Shown: in pieces, positions 35,816-45,304 of the stretch | Position numbering within the stretch: position 1 is the first letter of the stretch | Layout: each line of letters opens with the position of its first letter | NCBI GenBank assembly: GCA_035623335.1 | Contig: DASPTQ010000012.1 | Span: forward strand, 7,972 to 71,971 | Origin: JAFAGX01 sp035623335 | GTDB taxonomy: Bacteria; Acidobacteriota; Terriglobia; Terriglobales; Acidobacteriaceae | Length of the DNA stretch: 64,000 bases | Reading direction: 5' to 3' | Made by a program: the position numbers and the translations under genes | Notes under the pieces: generated by a model | What the model was told of the DNA's origin: nothing | What the model saw: only the letters and a program-made list of their open reading frames with translations | The model's database searches: none

Positions 35816-36697
35816 TCAGGCGGACTCGGAGTCCAGCATCTTAATGGCTTGCGCCAAACTCTTGCGCATGCGATTGAAGGAGTCTGCCAGCCTTCCGATT
35901 TCGTCCTTGCGATTGCTCTGGAATTCTGGCGCCTCCATGTTCCCCAAGCTTACTTCGTCGGCGGTCTTCGACAAGCGCTTCACAGGGCGGACGACGAGAA
36001 AGATCAGCATGGCATTCACACCCAGAAATATCAGCAAAAACACTCCTCCCAAGGAGGCCATGAATATCCGGGATACTTGGTGGGCCCGCGCCAACGCCAA
36101 CTCCATGGGCGCAGAAACAATCTGCGCCGTCAGGATATCGTTCAATTTCCAGCCGAAGCCATTCGCGTTGCCATAGCGCTCGACCAGGGTCTTGGGTGCA
36201 GTATCGGGAGTGTCGTGACAGGCCAGGCACTTGGCATCTTTGATGACCATAGGGCGTGCAATGTACAGCACTCTCCCGTTGGGAGACTCGCGCTCGCCGA
36301 TCAATTCGGTCTGCTGCGGGGACTGCCGGAAATAACGGATAATGTCCGCCTCCCAATCGTTAGCGCGGTTCACCGGATTGGTTGGATTGAGCGTGGCCTC
36401 CTTATAGGAGTAATCGGGAAACTTTTTGCGTAGATTCGCGAAATACTGATTCGCGGAGAAGGCCGGCACCGATTGTGGCAGAAACGCATATTTAAGCTGG
36501 GTTTCGAGCAGCGGTTTGATCTGGGTGTTCGTGTAGGCCCGCACGGCCAGAGCAGCCTCGATCATGATGCGTGCGTTTTCCTCGATTTCCTGTTTCGCAT
36601 TGCGCTGCAGCAGATTGTCTACTACAAATCCTGTCGCGGCAAAGGCGACGGCAAAAATCAGAAACAGAACCAGGTTGAACTTCACGATGAGTTTCAT
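35816..36697 (-). CDS. membrane sensor with DUF3365 heme domain and HAMP
   Basis: From ATG 36697 (ribosome site TAGGAG), 293 residues: a membrane helix (about 8-28), a periplasmic DUF3365/Tll0287-like domain with a c-type heme motif CLACH (about 185-189), a second helix (about 220-242) and a HAMP domain (RPVKRLSKTADEVSLGNME, then DEIGRLADSFNRM). No output domain follows HAMP, so it must signal by protein contact. It is 10 bp downstream of the FecR-like gene and likely in one operon. Redox or gas sensing is inferred from the family. Confidence 0.85.
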   Translation of the reverse strand: MKLIVKFNLVLFLIFAVAFAATGFVVDNLLQRNAKQEIEENARIMIEAALAVRAYTNTQIKPLLETQLKYAFLPQSVPAFSANQYFANLRKKFPDYSYKEATLNPTNPVNRANDWEADIIRYFRQSPQQTELIGERESPNGRVLYIARPMVIKDAKCLACHDTPDTAPKTLVERYGNANGFGWKLNDILTAQIVSAPMELALARAHQVSRIFMASLGGVFLLIFLGVNAMLIFLVVRPVKRLSKTADEVSLGNMEAPEFQSNRKDEIGRLADSFNRMRKSLAQAIKMLDSESA

Positions 36698-36707
36698 TTC
36701 GCATCTC

Positions 36708-37685
36708 CTATTGCGATACCGGCGTCTTGGGTTCGTATTTCTCTGGGTGCAGGGCACGGTCCCATTCAGGATGATCTTCAAGATGATCCTCCACCGCCTT
36801 ACGAAAAGCAGCATCTTCGAGACGTGGTTCGAAGCGCCTGACGAATCCCACACGCCAGATCGGCAAGGTGTTCAGCCAAGGCTCGATTTCCGAATAAGTC
36901 ACCTCATGGTCGCGCTTAGGCGCCGGCGCCTTGCCGGCAAAGCGAGCAAGACGCGAGGGAAAGGTATCCCGAAACGAACGCGGCATTGATTCCAGGAAGG
37001 TTGAATCGGGACGGGACTGCACGACGACTTTTTTGCCCGATCGACGGGTGAAAAACTGCCCCTCTTTTGCTTTGCCCGGATGGCCCAAGTTTCCCTCCAG
37101 ACTCACCTCACTTATACCTGCCGATCCGGTCTCCACGAAAACTTCCGCTGCTTCCGCGGCAGCATGCAGGACAACCGTGCCATCCCTAGTCATAGCCGCG
37201 AGCAGCGGGCTGGCGTAGTGATAGGTTACGGCGCCAGCGCCGGTTTGCCCTTTCAGCCAGCCGCTCAGCAAGACCAATTCCGAGCCGCGGGTTCCTGCAT
37301 CGCCATCCAGAAACAGGCGGCTGGAGGCGCCCAGCGCGGTGATCGTCCCACTCTTGAACTCGATTTGCGCAAATCCTGGATCGGAGCTTTGCAGGATGTC
37401 GCCTTGGCGTACTCGCATCCCTTCGACGCCCCGTAGCACCGCCGTGCCTCGGATTACCTCGAGAGAACCTTCCATCAAGGTAAGCGTGCCGATTTCCTGT
37501 GCTCCGACCGGAAACGACAGTAACGAGAATAAAAGCAGCAACCATAGCCTGGAATTTCTCCCCAACCGACAAGTTTTACGTTGTTTAGACCGCGAGATCC
37601 GGCCGGCCAGCAAGTGTTCGTGATCCCAATTGACCACAAAATGGCACCCGGACTTGCCCGACGGATCTGTGCTTGTGTATGTCAT
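36708..37685 (-). CDS. FecR-domain secreted protein
   Basis: Up to 325 residues; the true start is uncertain because the signal peptide (LWLLLLFSLLSFPVGAQ) begins near residue 47 of the longest frame, and no good ATG lies closer. After the leader comes a FecR-like beta domain (IGTLTLMEGSLEVIRG, VRQGDILQSSDPGFAQIE, then the GSAGISEVSLEG region), the type found in periplasmic FecR-like proteins. The C terminus is rich in charged residues and Pro. It shares an operon with the heme/HAMP sensor and diverges from the polysaccharide operon. Confidence 0.7.
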   Translation of the reverse strand: MTYTSTDPSGKSGCHFVVNWDHEHLLAGRISRSKQRKTCRLGRNSRLWLLLLFSLLSFPVGAQEIGTLTLMEGSLEVIRGTAVLRGVEGMRVRQGDILQSSDPGFAQIEFKSGTITALGASSRLFLDGDAGTRGSELVLLSGWLKGQTGAGAVTYHYASPLLAAMTRDGTVVLHAAAEAAEVFVETGSAGISEVSLEGNLGHPGKAKEGQFFTRRSGKKVVVQSRPDSTFLESMPRSFRDTFPSRLARFAGKAPAPKRDHEVTYSEIEPWLNTLPIWRVGFVRRFEPRLEDAAFRKAVEDHLEDHPEWDRALHPEKYEPKTPVSQ

Positions 37686-37959
37686 TTTGTCGGCGCTCCC
37701 TCCCGCTGGATTTTCTTCCTTTATGCGCTGGTCGGACCTCTTTTCTCTGAATCGCCGGCCGGAGCATACCAGTGCAGTTTGCCTTCCGCAAAGCGTCAGG
37801 CCCGGTTACCGCCCGCACGGTGTGCTTCCGGGCTCGGAAACCGCTAGGCTTAGGCTAGCCCGTCCTTACGCGGTCCGATAGCTTTATACACCGGTTCGCG
37901 ATGGAGAGGAACTCTCCGCCTCGGTTGTGCCCGGCACTAAGCGATCGGTTATGTGGGCC

Positions 37960-37975
37960 CTATCTTCTTGGATAG
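37960..37975 (+). promoter_or_regulatory. upstream activator element before the first polysaccharide operon
   Basis: The dyad CTATC-TTCTTG-GATAG shares the TATC-N6-GATA core with the elements at 24690, 45047 and 48917. It lies 132 bp upstream of the sigma-54 promoter at 38092, a usual distance for an enhancer-binding protein. A lone GATAG half-site also occurs near 37877. Confidence 0.6.
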
Positions 37976-38091
37976 ATCCTCAGGCCTTACCCGCAAATAT
38001 CCCGGCCCTTGACTCCGGCGCTCAGTTTGTATGTGCCTGAGCCATTGAGGATAAGCGACATGCGCGGTCCAGCGGACGAACTTTGGCAGGA

Positions 38092-38107
38092 TGGCAGTGC
38101 CCTTGCT
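38092..38107 (+). promoter_or_regulatory. sigma-54 promoter of the first polysaccharide operon
   Basis: TGGCAG-TGCCC-TTGCT has the invariant GG and GC at correct spacing and lies 46 bp before the ATG of the glycosylphosphotransferase gene. Confidence 0.75.
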
Positions 38108-38153
38108 TTTCCGATGGCTGCGGAATGCAAAACCAGCTTGCGGAGTTACGACA

Positions 38154-39590
38154 ATGTCCAGCACTACCGTTCTAGTAAGAAAACCGGCTTTAGCCCAGAG
38201 GGTGCACAACCCCTGCAGCCCCGGGCTTTCAGCGGTCCTCATTCTGGCAGGAGACATTTTCGGATTCGCGCTGCTGCTGGGAACACTTTGGGTCAATCCT
38301 TATGTCTCCCGATATGCTCGGCCCAATGAGTGGTTGCAGTATTGGCCGCTCCTGCCGCTGTTTCTGATGCTCTATTGGTTCTTCGATGTATATCCAGGAG
38401 TCAGTATCAGCCCGGTAGATGAGATCAGGCGCATATCGCTGGCAAATGCCGGCGCTTTCACTTTTCTCTCGGTGGCACTGGGGCTGAACCGAAGGCCCCT
38501 GAGTTCACATTTATTTTGTCTGGCGGCTTTTGTCGCCGCATGCGTGGTGCTACCCACGATTCGAAGCCTAACCAGGCGAATCGGCGCCCGATGCACCTGG
38601 TGGGGCTATCCAATCGTACTGTTTGGGGACGGAGACCGATCGCTGTCGGTGCTGCGCAAGCTCAAGGCTGATCCGCGCCTCGGCTTGCGCCCAATCGCGG
38701 TCGTTGCCGATCGCAGTTCCCAGGAGCAACTGGAAGAGGTTCCAGTCTGCCACTCCGAGGCGCTGGACAGCATGGTGTTCCGGGGCGTAAAGCACGCCGT
38801 CGTGGTGGCTCCGGACTTTTCCCAGTCGCAATTCGTCCAAGTGCTCGAACGCGCAGGTGAAGCTTTCCCTCATCTGATCGTGATTCCAGATACCGATTTC
38901 CTGGGAAGCGTGGGGGCCTACACGCAAGATCGGCTGGGGGTACGCGGGCTTCAAGTCCGAAACAATTTGCTCCACGGTGGTTCTCGAATAGCGAAGCGAG
39001 CGATCGACTTGGGTATTTGTTTGGCGTTGTTGCCGCTAGTGCTTCCCTTGGTGGCGGTGATCGCGGTTCTGATCGCAGTGGAATCAGGGTTCCCCGTGTT
39101 CTACTCCCAGAAGAGATTAGGACAGGACGGCCGCACCTTTCATATCTGGAAGTTCCGAACCATGGTACGGAACGCCGCCGAAGTTCTGGAACGCTCCCTG
39201 GCAAACAGCCCCGAACTACAAAAAGAGTGGGCTGAAAACCAAAAACTTCGCAACGACCCGCGCATCACTCGAATTGGGAAGGCGCTCAGAAAGGCCAGCT
39301 TGGATGAGTTGCCCCAGCTCTGGAACATAGTCAAGGGCGAGATGAGTGTGGTTGGTCCGCGCCCCATCGTGCACGACGAAATAGCCCGATACAAAGAAGC
39401 CTACCCCCTGTATACCAAAACAATTCCGGGCCTGACTGGACTCTGGCAGGTGTCCGGACGCAATCACACGACCTATGCCGAACGGATCATTTACGACTCT
39501 TACTATGTCCGCAACTGGTCCTTCTGGATGGATATTTACTTGCTCGCCAGGACACTGACGGTTGTGCTCACTGGCGATGGAGCTTATTAG
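38154..39590 (+). CDS. polyprenyl glycosylphosphotransferase (WbaP/EpsE type), initiates repeat-unit assembly
   Basis: From ATG 38154 (CGGAG upstream), 478 residues. Four N-terminal membrane helices and a CoA-binding-like central domain are followed by the C-terminal bacterial sugar transferase domain with the re-entrant helix (AIDLGICLALLPLVLPLVAV), FRTM, the DEhLP-type motif SLDELPQLWN and VGPRP, PGLTGLWQVSGRN. It transfers a sugar phosphate, commonly galactose- or glucose-1-phosphate, to undecaprenyl phosphate at the inner membrane. It is first in an operon with the export protein, FHA-tyrosine kinase and flippase genes. Confidence 0.93.
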   Translation: MSSTTVLVRKPALAQRVHNPCSPGLSAVLILAGDIFGFALLLGTLWVNPYVSRYARPNEWLQYWPLLPLFLMLYWFFDVYPGVSISPVDEIRRISLANAGAFTFLSVALGLNRRPLSSHLFCLAAFVAACVVLPTIRSLTRRIGARCTWWGYPIVLFGDGDRSLSVLRKLKADPRLGLRPIAVVADRSSQEQLEEVPVCHSEALDSMVFRGVKHAVVVAPDFSQSQFVQVLERAGEAFPHLIVIPDTDFLGSVGAYTQDRLGVRGLQVRNNLLHGGSRIAKRAIDLGICLALLPLVLPLVAVIAVLIAVESGFPVFYSQKRLGQDGRTFHIWKFRTMVRNAAEVLERSLANSPELQKEWAENQKLRNDPRITRIGKALRKASLDELPQLWNIVKGEMSVVGPRPIVHDEIARYKEAYPLYTKTIPGLTGLWQVSGRNHTTYAERIIYDSYYVRNWSFWMDIYLLARTLTVVLTGDGAY

Positions 39591-39623
39591 GCAATGACAA
39601 ACTTTCCGAGAAGAGGTGAATTC

Positions 39624-40598
39624 ATGCAAGCTCGTATCTTATTAGCATTTTGGATTCTCAGCCTGGCGCCTCTTGGGGCGGCCGCCCAGTCCGAGCCCAA
39701 CCAGCCTGCGCCGCCAAGCGATTCCTCCCAAAGTTCGCAGGTATGGACGACCAACCTCGGCGATGAACCGGTGGGCGCGGGAGACCTCGTTTACATCACC
39801 GTTACCGGCTCTCCTGAATTCACGCGTAGCTATCGGGTCTCGAACGACGGCGGCATATCGATACCGCTCGTCTCTAAGCCCATCCCTGTCAGCGGACTGG
39901 CGCCCGCCGCCATCGCGAATGCGGTTTCCGGTGCCTTGATCCGCGACCGCATTCTGGTAGCGCCCATTGTGTCGGCGGCGGTGCTCGAATACAAGAGTCG
40001 CCAGGTGACAGTGGCGGGAGCTGTAAACACCCCGGTCATCATCCAGGCGACTGGGGATCTCAAGCTGCTGGACGCCATCGCGCGCGCTCACGGAGTTGCT
40101 CCCGAGGCTGGAGCTGAGGTCATCGTCTCGAGTCTCGACAAAGCTACGGGGAAAAGAAACTCAACTTCGATCCCGATCAAGGACTTGCTCTCCGGGGCGG
40201 ACCGAAACCTGAATATTCCCCTGCACGGTGGCGAAGAAGTCCGCGTTCCCGAGGCTGCCAAACTGTTCGTGGCGGGCAACGTAAAATTGCCGGGCCTCTA
40301 CCGAATCAACGACGAGGAAGGCTCGTCCGTACTTAAGGCGCTGGCTCTGTCGCAAGGCATTCTCCCCGATAGCGCGAAAGAAGCTTATGTGTATCGCATG
40401 GTCGCAGGCGCCAACCAGCGCCAGGAAATCGCGATCCCGCTGCGAGAAATACTGCACAGGAAAGCGGCTGACGTTCCGCTACAGGCAAACGATATTCTCT
40501 ATGTTCCTGCACTCTCCGCGGTTCGCCCCGCCACAATTCTCAAGGGTATGGCCGGCTTGGCCACATCGGCCCTCACCAAAGCTCCAATGATCCCATGA
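39624..40598 (+). CDS. polysaccharide export protein, Wza family
   Basis: From ATG 39624, with AGAGGTG upstream, 324 residues. A signal peptide (ending GAAAQ) is followed by the polysaccharide-export domain (VGAGDLVYITVTGSPEF, then YRVSNDGGISIPL) and SLBB repeats (VAGAVNTPVIIQ and FVAGNVKLPGLYRI). No lipobox cysteine is evident. Such proteins form the outer-membrane/periplasmic exit channel and dock on the Wzc-type partner encoded next. Confidence 0.92.
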   Translation: MQARILLAFWILSLAPLGAAAQSEPNQPAPPSDSSQSSQVWTTNLGDEPVGAGDLVYITVTGSPEFTRSYRVSNDGGISIPLVSKPIPVSGLAPAAIANAVSGALIRDRILVAPIVSAAVLEYKSRQVTVAGAVNTPVIIQATGDLKLLDAIARAHGVAPEAGAEVIVSSLDKATGKRNSTSIPIKDLLSGADRNLNIPLHGGEEVRVPEAAKLFVAGNVKLPGLYRINDEEGSSVLKALALSQGILPDSAKEAYVYRMVAGANQRQEIAIPLREILHRKAADVPLQANDILYVPALSAVRPATILKGMAGLATSALTKAPMIP

Positions 40599-40628
40599 CT
40601 CAAAGGACTTAACTGCAAGGAGGAAATC

Positions 40629-43391
40629 ATGATCAGCACGGAATCAAAACATGAGTCGGTCCGCGGTAAAGCTATAAATGAAGAGAAAGCTTGCTCCGAG
40701 GTTCCCGAGAATAATTTGGAAGGTCTCACTCAAATCATCCCTCCAAGGAGGCGACTGACGAACCTGTCCACGGGCGAGGCGCGGCGCAAACTGGGCATGG
40801 AAGCCAGGCTGGTGATCATTGCCGGCGCCAACAGGGGCGCGATCGCCTGGCTGGACAAAGGCGAGATCTTGATCGGCCGTGATGCAACATGTGAGGTCTG
40901 TTTAAAAGACGAAGCGATCTCCCGCAAGCAATGCGCCGTGAAGGCCGACAAAGGCTCGTTCCTGATTACGGATTTCAGTAGCCGAAACGGTAGTTTCGTC
41001 AATGGGGTCCCGATACGAGAGAAGGTGTTGCAACACGGCGACAAGATTCGTATTGGCACCACCGAACTTGTGTTTCTGGAGAATGACGAACCGCCCAGCG
41101 CGGCCCCGGTAGAGGACAAGGTTCTAGAACTAACCAATCGCATCCCGTATCCAGGATCGAAGGAGTTGGTGCTCGAAGCCAACATTCCGAACCAGATTGT
41201 TCCCTGCCCTTCCCCGAAGCCGGTTCCCGTTCAGATTCCCGTGCCGGTGGCTCCTCCGTTGACGGACGTGAGCCCTATCGACGGCAGCGCCTCTCTGTCT
41301 CAATTTATCAAGATCATACGTCGGCAGCGACGGAAACTGCTGGCATTCGTTGCGGTTGCAGTCCTGGCTGCCGTTGGGGTTCAGCTTGTTGTGCCAAAGG
41401 TATACGAAGCCAGCGCTCTGGTCAAAGTCGAGCGCCACACCGCGGGCGGCGTGGTAGGCCAGGAGGCATCTCAGGTTTCCTCCGTCGACGACATGGACCA
41501 GGTGATGGCGACCGAGATCGAGATGGCTCTATCCGATCCGGTCCTCCGACCAGTGGTTGAACGGTACAAGCTGCTTCCAGCGAAATCGAACAGTAGCGCC
41601 TCGCAGCAGAGCGGCCCAGCGCCAATCCTGTTGCGTTCTCTTACAGTGATGCGTGTGCCAAGCTCTTATCTGATACGCATCTCTTATCGCGACCACGACC
41701 CGAAACTGGCCGCCGATGTGGCCAATGCCGTGGCGCAGTCCTTGTCCGAACATGCCAACGATACGGGAAGAAGCTCGTATGAAAAGCTCTCCGAACTTGT
41801 TGCCCAGGATATGTCCGAGTTGCGCTCGAAGATGCAAGGCTCTGCCCAGCAATTGGCCGAGTATGAAAAAGAACTGAACATGGTAGATCCGGAGCAGCGG
41901 GTCACGATCCTGAGTGCTCGCCTGACCCAGTTGAATACGGATCTTACGGCGGCCCAGGACGAGCGGATCCGTCGCGAAGCCATCCTGGCGCAGGTGGACA
42001 ATTCTAACAGCCTCGCCTCCGCACAGGCGGCGCAAGCGGCGGCGCAAGATCCACTACTGAGCGAAGCCCTACAGCGTCTAAATGTGGCGCGTCAGCAGTT
42101 CACTTCGGTGCGTTCCTACTACGCCGAGGGCCATCCGGAATACGTGAAGGCACAGAAACAAGTACAGGAAGTTGAGGCCCAGGTCAACGAACTCCAAGCA
42201 CGGGCCAAAGAGCGAGCGGCAGCGGACTACCAGCAGGCGCAGGGACGAGAGAAGCGCCTGTCCAGCGTCCTGCAACAGACCAAGGCGGAAGCGGACAGTC
42301 TGAAAACCCGCACTTACCAGTATGAACAACTGAAGGGCGAAGCGGACAACGACAAGAAGATCTACGACGATCTGGCGACGCGAACCAGGCTGGCCGGGAT
42401 CAACCAGCAGTTCCACAACGCTACGGTGCTGCTCGCCGCGCAGGCGCGGACGCCGCGCGAGGCGGTGTTTCCGAAACTGTTGATCAACCTGCCCGTGGCC
42501 GTGATTCTGTCCGGCATTCTGGGTATTCTCATTGCGGTTTGTGCCAGTGTATTGAACAACAGCTTCGCCGATGGGGAAGAGGCGGCAAGTCAACTTCGCG
42601 TTGACGTGCTTGCCGAAATACCGTACGCCAAAGGTCTGTCCAGTATCTTCCCCGAAAAGGGCCTGGCAGAGGGTTCCGCTCGTTCGGCCAAGCTGAATGC
42701 AGCCTATAAGGAAGCGATTCGGAACCTGCGCGCCGCGCTCAACGGCGTGAGCAGTCATCGACCGATACGAAACCTCGTGATCACGAGCGCGGTGCCAGGC
42801 GAAGGCAAGTCGACCACCGCGGCTCAGTTGGCAGTGGCCTATGCGAAAACGGGCAAGAGGGTGCTGTTAGTGGATGCCAACTTCAGCCGCCCAACCCTCG
42901 ATCCTCAGTTGCTGGTGTGTTCAACTCGCAGGAAATTCAAGGTCGCCAGTCCCGTTGGTTTTACCGACGTTCTCAAGGGCAAGGCGTCTTGCAGCGACGC
43001 CATCATCCAGCTGGCGCAGCCGGGGTTATCTCTGATGCCCGCTGGGCGGATATCGCGAACCGCCGCCGATCTCATCAGTACGAGAGTGTCTGCGGTACTG
43101 GCCAAACTTTGCCTGGAGTTCGATTTGGTCATAGTGGATGCGCCTCCGGTTCTCGCGGCCTCGGAAGCGCAAGAATTGGCCGGAGTAGCCGATGGTGTAT
43201 TGCTTTTGACCAAGGCGGCCGAAACTGACGCGAAACAGGTATCGGATGCCATGGCGGCGCTGTCTCGCGCACGGGCCAATGTGGTTGGTCTGGTATTGAA
43301 CCAGGTCAAGTCTAATGATGTCGCGGATTCTCGCGCTTCGTACCACTTGGGAGCAACCGAGTCGTTCATGTTGCCCCAATTAAACGCCTGA
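40629..43391 (+). CDS. FHA-Wzz-BY-kinase fusion (polysaccharide co-polymerase/tyrosine kinase with FHA domain)
   Basis: A 920-residue protein. An FHA domain occupies about residues 57-155 (IGRDATCE, SRKQCAV, SRNGSFVNG), and its opening (MEARLVIIAGANRG) resembles the FHA start of both sigma-54 activators. Then come a Wzz domain with membrane helices near 235-257 and 620-642, a long periplasmic coiled coil, and a cytoplasmic BY-kinase domain with Walker A SAVPGEGKSTTA (about 718), A' VLLVDANFSRP and B LVIVDAPPV. The usual C-terminal tyrosine cluster is missing; only one Tyr remains near the end (SYHLG). An FHA histidine position reads Q (RKQC), which may affect binding. Confidence 0.9.
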   Translation: MISTESKHESVRGKAINEEKACSEVPENNLEGLTQIIPPRRRLTNLSTGEARRKLGMEARLVIIAGANRGAIAWLDKGEILIGRDATCEVCLKDEAISRKQCAVKADKGSFLITDFSSRNGSFVNGVPIREKVLQHGDKIRIGTTELVFLENDEPPSAAPVEDKVLELTNRIPYPGSKELVLEANIPNQIVPCPSPKPVPVQIPVPVAPPLTDVSPIDGSASLSQFIKIIRRQRRKLLAFVAVAVLAAVGVQLVVPKVYEASALVKVERHTAGGVVGQEASQVSSVDDMDQVMATEIEMALSDPVLRPVVERYKLLPAKSNSSASQQSGPAPILLRSLTVMRVPSSYLIRISYRDHDPKLAADVANAVAQSLSEHANDTGRSSYEKLSELVAQDMSELRSKMQGSAQQLAEYEKELNMVDPEQRVTILSARLTQLNTDLTAAQDERIRREAILAQVDNSNSLASAQAAQAAAQDPLLSEALQRLNVARQQFTSVRSYYAEGHPEYVKAQKQVQEVEAQVNELQARAKERAAADYQQAQGREKRLSSVLQQTKAEADSLKTRTYQYEQLKGEADNDKKIYDDLATRTRLAGINQQFHNATVLLAAQARTPREAVFPKLLINLPVAVILSGILGILIAVCASVLNNSFADGEEAASQLRVDVLAEIPYAKGLSSIFPEKGLAEGSARSAKLNAAYKEAIRNLRAALNGVSSHRPIRNLVITSAVPGEGKSTTAAQLAVAYAKTGKRVLLVDANFSRPTLDPQLLVCSTRRKFKVASPVGFTDVLKGKASCSDAIIQLAQPGLSLMPAGRISRTAADLISTRVSAVLAKLCLEFDLVIVDAPPVLAASEAQELAGVADGVLLLTKAAETDAKQVSDAMAALSRARANVVGLVLNQVKSNDVADSRASYHLGATESFMLPQLNA

Positions 43392-43399
43392 GGACTCAC

Positions 43400-44749
43400 A
43401 TGGGATTCCTAAAGAAACTCTCTCGCTACGCCTCGGGCCCCGCGGCTCTGCTGCTCATATCGCTGGCGACCGGCGGCATCTTTAAGTTGTCGGCTTTTGC
43501 CCGAGAGGCGTTCATCGCGGCGAAGTTCGGCCTTTCGGCAGTTACAGATGCCTACTTTGGACTCCAGCAGTTTCCCCTCGCGCTCGCGAGCTTCATGTTT
43601 GGAGCTTTTTCGCTGGCTTTTACTCCCGCCTACGACGAACGGCGGCGTTCTGGCACTGTCGAATGGCTGCCGGGTCTCCTGTTCTATGGCGGTGTGCTTG
43701 GCGCCGTTTTGACGGTGCTCATGGTGGTCTGTGCTCCTTGGCTCTTACAACTGCTTCACTGCACCGATACCAGAGAGGTTCGCAGCACGGTTGTTCTTCT
43801 TGCCGCTTGCTACCTACCCATCATTTGGATCGGCATCTGGAAAGGGATCTGTACCGCTCGTGGACACAACTTGTGGGCGACGAGCCTGCCCGGACTCCCA
43901 TATCTGATCATGACCGTCGTGCTGGTTGGTAGTTACGCAATAGGGCACCTCAGCAACCTCAGCTTGCCTATATCCATGAGCGCAGGTTTTGCGCTCGTCG
44001 GACTGTACTCGCTTGTTCGCATTGGGAGATCGCAACATTTGCGGCGAGGGCGCTCTCCCGTGACTGCGGTTTGGAAGGTTCCGGAGTGCCGCTATTTTCT
44101 CCGGCAGCTCGCAGCCTCGGCGGTGGAGAATGCCGGCTTTATTGCGAATCAATCCCTCTTGCTGTACTTCCTGGCTCGCCTTGGCACGGGCGTCATCTCC
44201 GCGAACAACTGCGCGATGCGAATCGGAATGCTGGGCTACAGCCTGCTTTCGATGCCGCTGACTTCCTTGGTACAGGGGCGTCTCTGTTCCGCGGAGGACA
44301 AAGAAAAACCAGCCGTGTTCCGGCGCTGGCTAATGGTCTATGTCACGCTGCAGTTATTGTTCGCAGTCGCTGCCTGTGCGTTCCGATTTCCCCTTCTGCG
44401 CATGGTGTACATGCATGGAAAATTTGGCGGGACGGAATTGGCCGAAGTGGCCCACATCTTGCCCGCATGGATTGGCTATTGTGTGGTCATGTCCCTGAGT
44501 GAACTGTCGGCGAACTACCTGTTCATACGCGCGATGGGCGCCCACTACATGCGAATTCGGCTCTGCGCTTACCTTGCAGCGAATCTCCTTCGCGTCGCCG
44601 TTATTGGCACAGCCAGTGCCGCCACCCTGATCTGGTGCTCAGTAATCATCGAGGCTTTCGTTCTAGCGCTGAATGTGCGCACTTGCTTGACGGAATCGAA
44701 ACCCCGGCTGACAGTTTCAAGCGCTATAGAGGCTGCCTCGGCGTCTTAA
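43400..44749 (+). CDS. MurJ/Wzx-like lipid-linked oligosaccharide flippase
   Basis: A 449-residue polytopic protein with about twelve membrane helices and the MviN/MOP signature at the N terminus (FAREAFIAAKFGLSAVTDAYF). In this operon it probably flips the undecaprenyl-linked repeat unit across the inner membrane rather than lipid II. It starts 8 bp after the FHA-kinase gene. Confidence 0.85.
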   Translation: MGFLKKLSRYASGPAALLLISLATGGIFKLSAFAREAFIAAKFGLSAVTDAYFGLQQFPLALASFMFGAFSLAFTPAYDERRRSGTVEWLPGLLFYGGVLGAVLTVLMVVCAPWLLQLLHCTDTREVRSTVVLLAACYLPIIWIGIWKGICTARGHNLWATSLPGLPYLIMTVVLVGSYAIGHLSNLSLPISMSAGFALVGLYSLVRIGRSQHLRRGRSPVTAVWKVPECRYFLRQLAASAVENAGFIANQSLLLYFLARLGTGVISANNCAMRIGMLGYSLLSMPLTSLVQGRLCSAEDKEKPAVFRRWLMVYVTLQLLFAVAACAFRFPLLRMVYMHGKFGGTELAEVAHILPAWIGYCVVMSLSELSANYLFIRAMGAHYMRIRLCAYLAANLLRVAVIGTASAATLIWCSVIIEAFVLALNVRTCLTESKPRLTVSSAIEAASAS

Positions 44750-45046
44750 TTGAATAATTGACACGATATGCGGCGATGAATTTTGGAAAGACCACAGGGC
44801 AAAGGATTGAACCCGAGGTTAAGGGTGTTGCCACCTCCGGCCGGGCAACTCGCATGACCGGGAATAAGGTGACCTGCAGACATACCCTGCTTTTGAGCAA
44901 AGAAGCTAAGGAGGTAAGTAACCCAACGTGGACCGTTCGTTCCGATTTCGTACGTCCTCCCGCCGGATTTGCCGAGGTCACGTGGCGGGTTTCCACCGCT
45001 TTGCGGCGCCATGGCACGGGTAATGGTGGCCCGCCGGTCAACCGGC
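44750..45046. other. leader region between polysaccharide operons
   Basis: A non-coding stretch of about 300 bp before the upstream activator element at 45047. A plus frame at 44758-45090 has no family features. Confidence 0.35.
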
Positions 45047-45083
45047 CTATCCGATCCGATAGTCCGCCTCCTCCTCTGGATAG
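45047..45083 (+). promoter_or_regulatory. upstream activator element before the PAP2 operon
   Basis: CTATC-CGATCC-GATAG (45047-45062) with a GGATAG half-site 31 bp after its start (45078-45083). The core is almost identical to the element at 48917, and both lie about 150 bp upstream of a -24/-12 promoter. Confidence 0.65.
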
Positions 45084-45199
45084 TCGTTAAGAGTGATCCC
45101 TGCAACAAGAGAGATTCTCGTGATCGCGCCGGCGTACGCAACTTATTGGAAATACATGCCTTGTGTCTTGGCTCCGCCAAGCCGGCCGCTTTGGGCATT

Positions 45200-45215
45200 T
45201 GGCATAGGGGGTGCC
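45200..45215 (+). promoter_or_regulatory. sigma-54 promoter of the PAP2 operon
   Basis: TGGCAT-AGGGG-GTGCC keeps the invariant GG and GC at correct spacing; one T of the -12 TTGC is G. It lies 89 bp before the ATG at 45305. Confidence 0.6.
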
Positions 45216-45304
45216 TATACGAGATGGTGACCGCGAAACTGGTACTAAACCAAGGACCCTGGATTTGGCTTTCCTAACAAATCCAAAACAGGAGGCTCAC
45301 TGAA

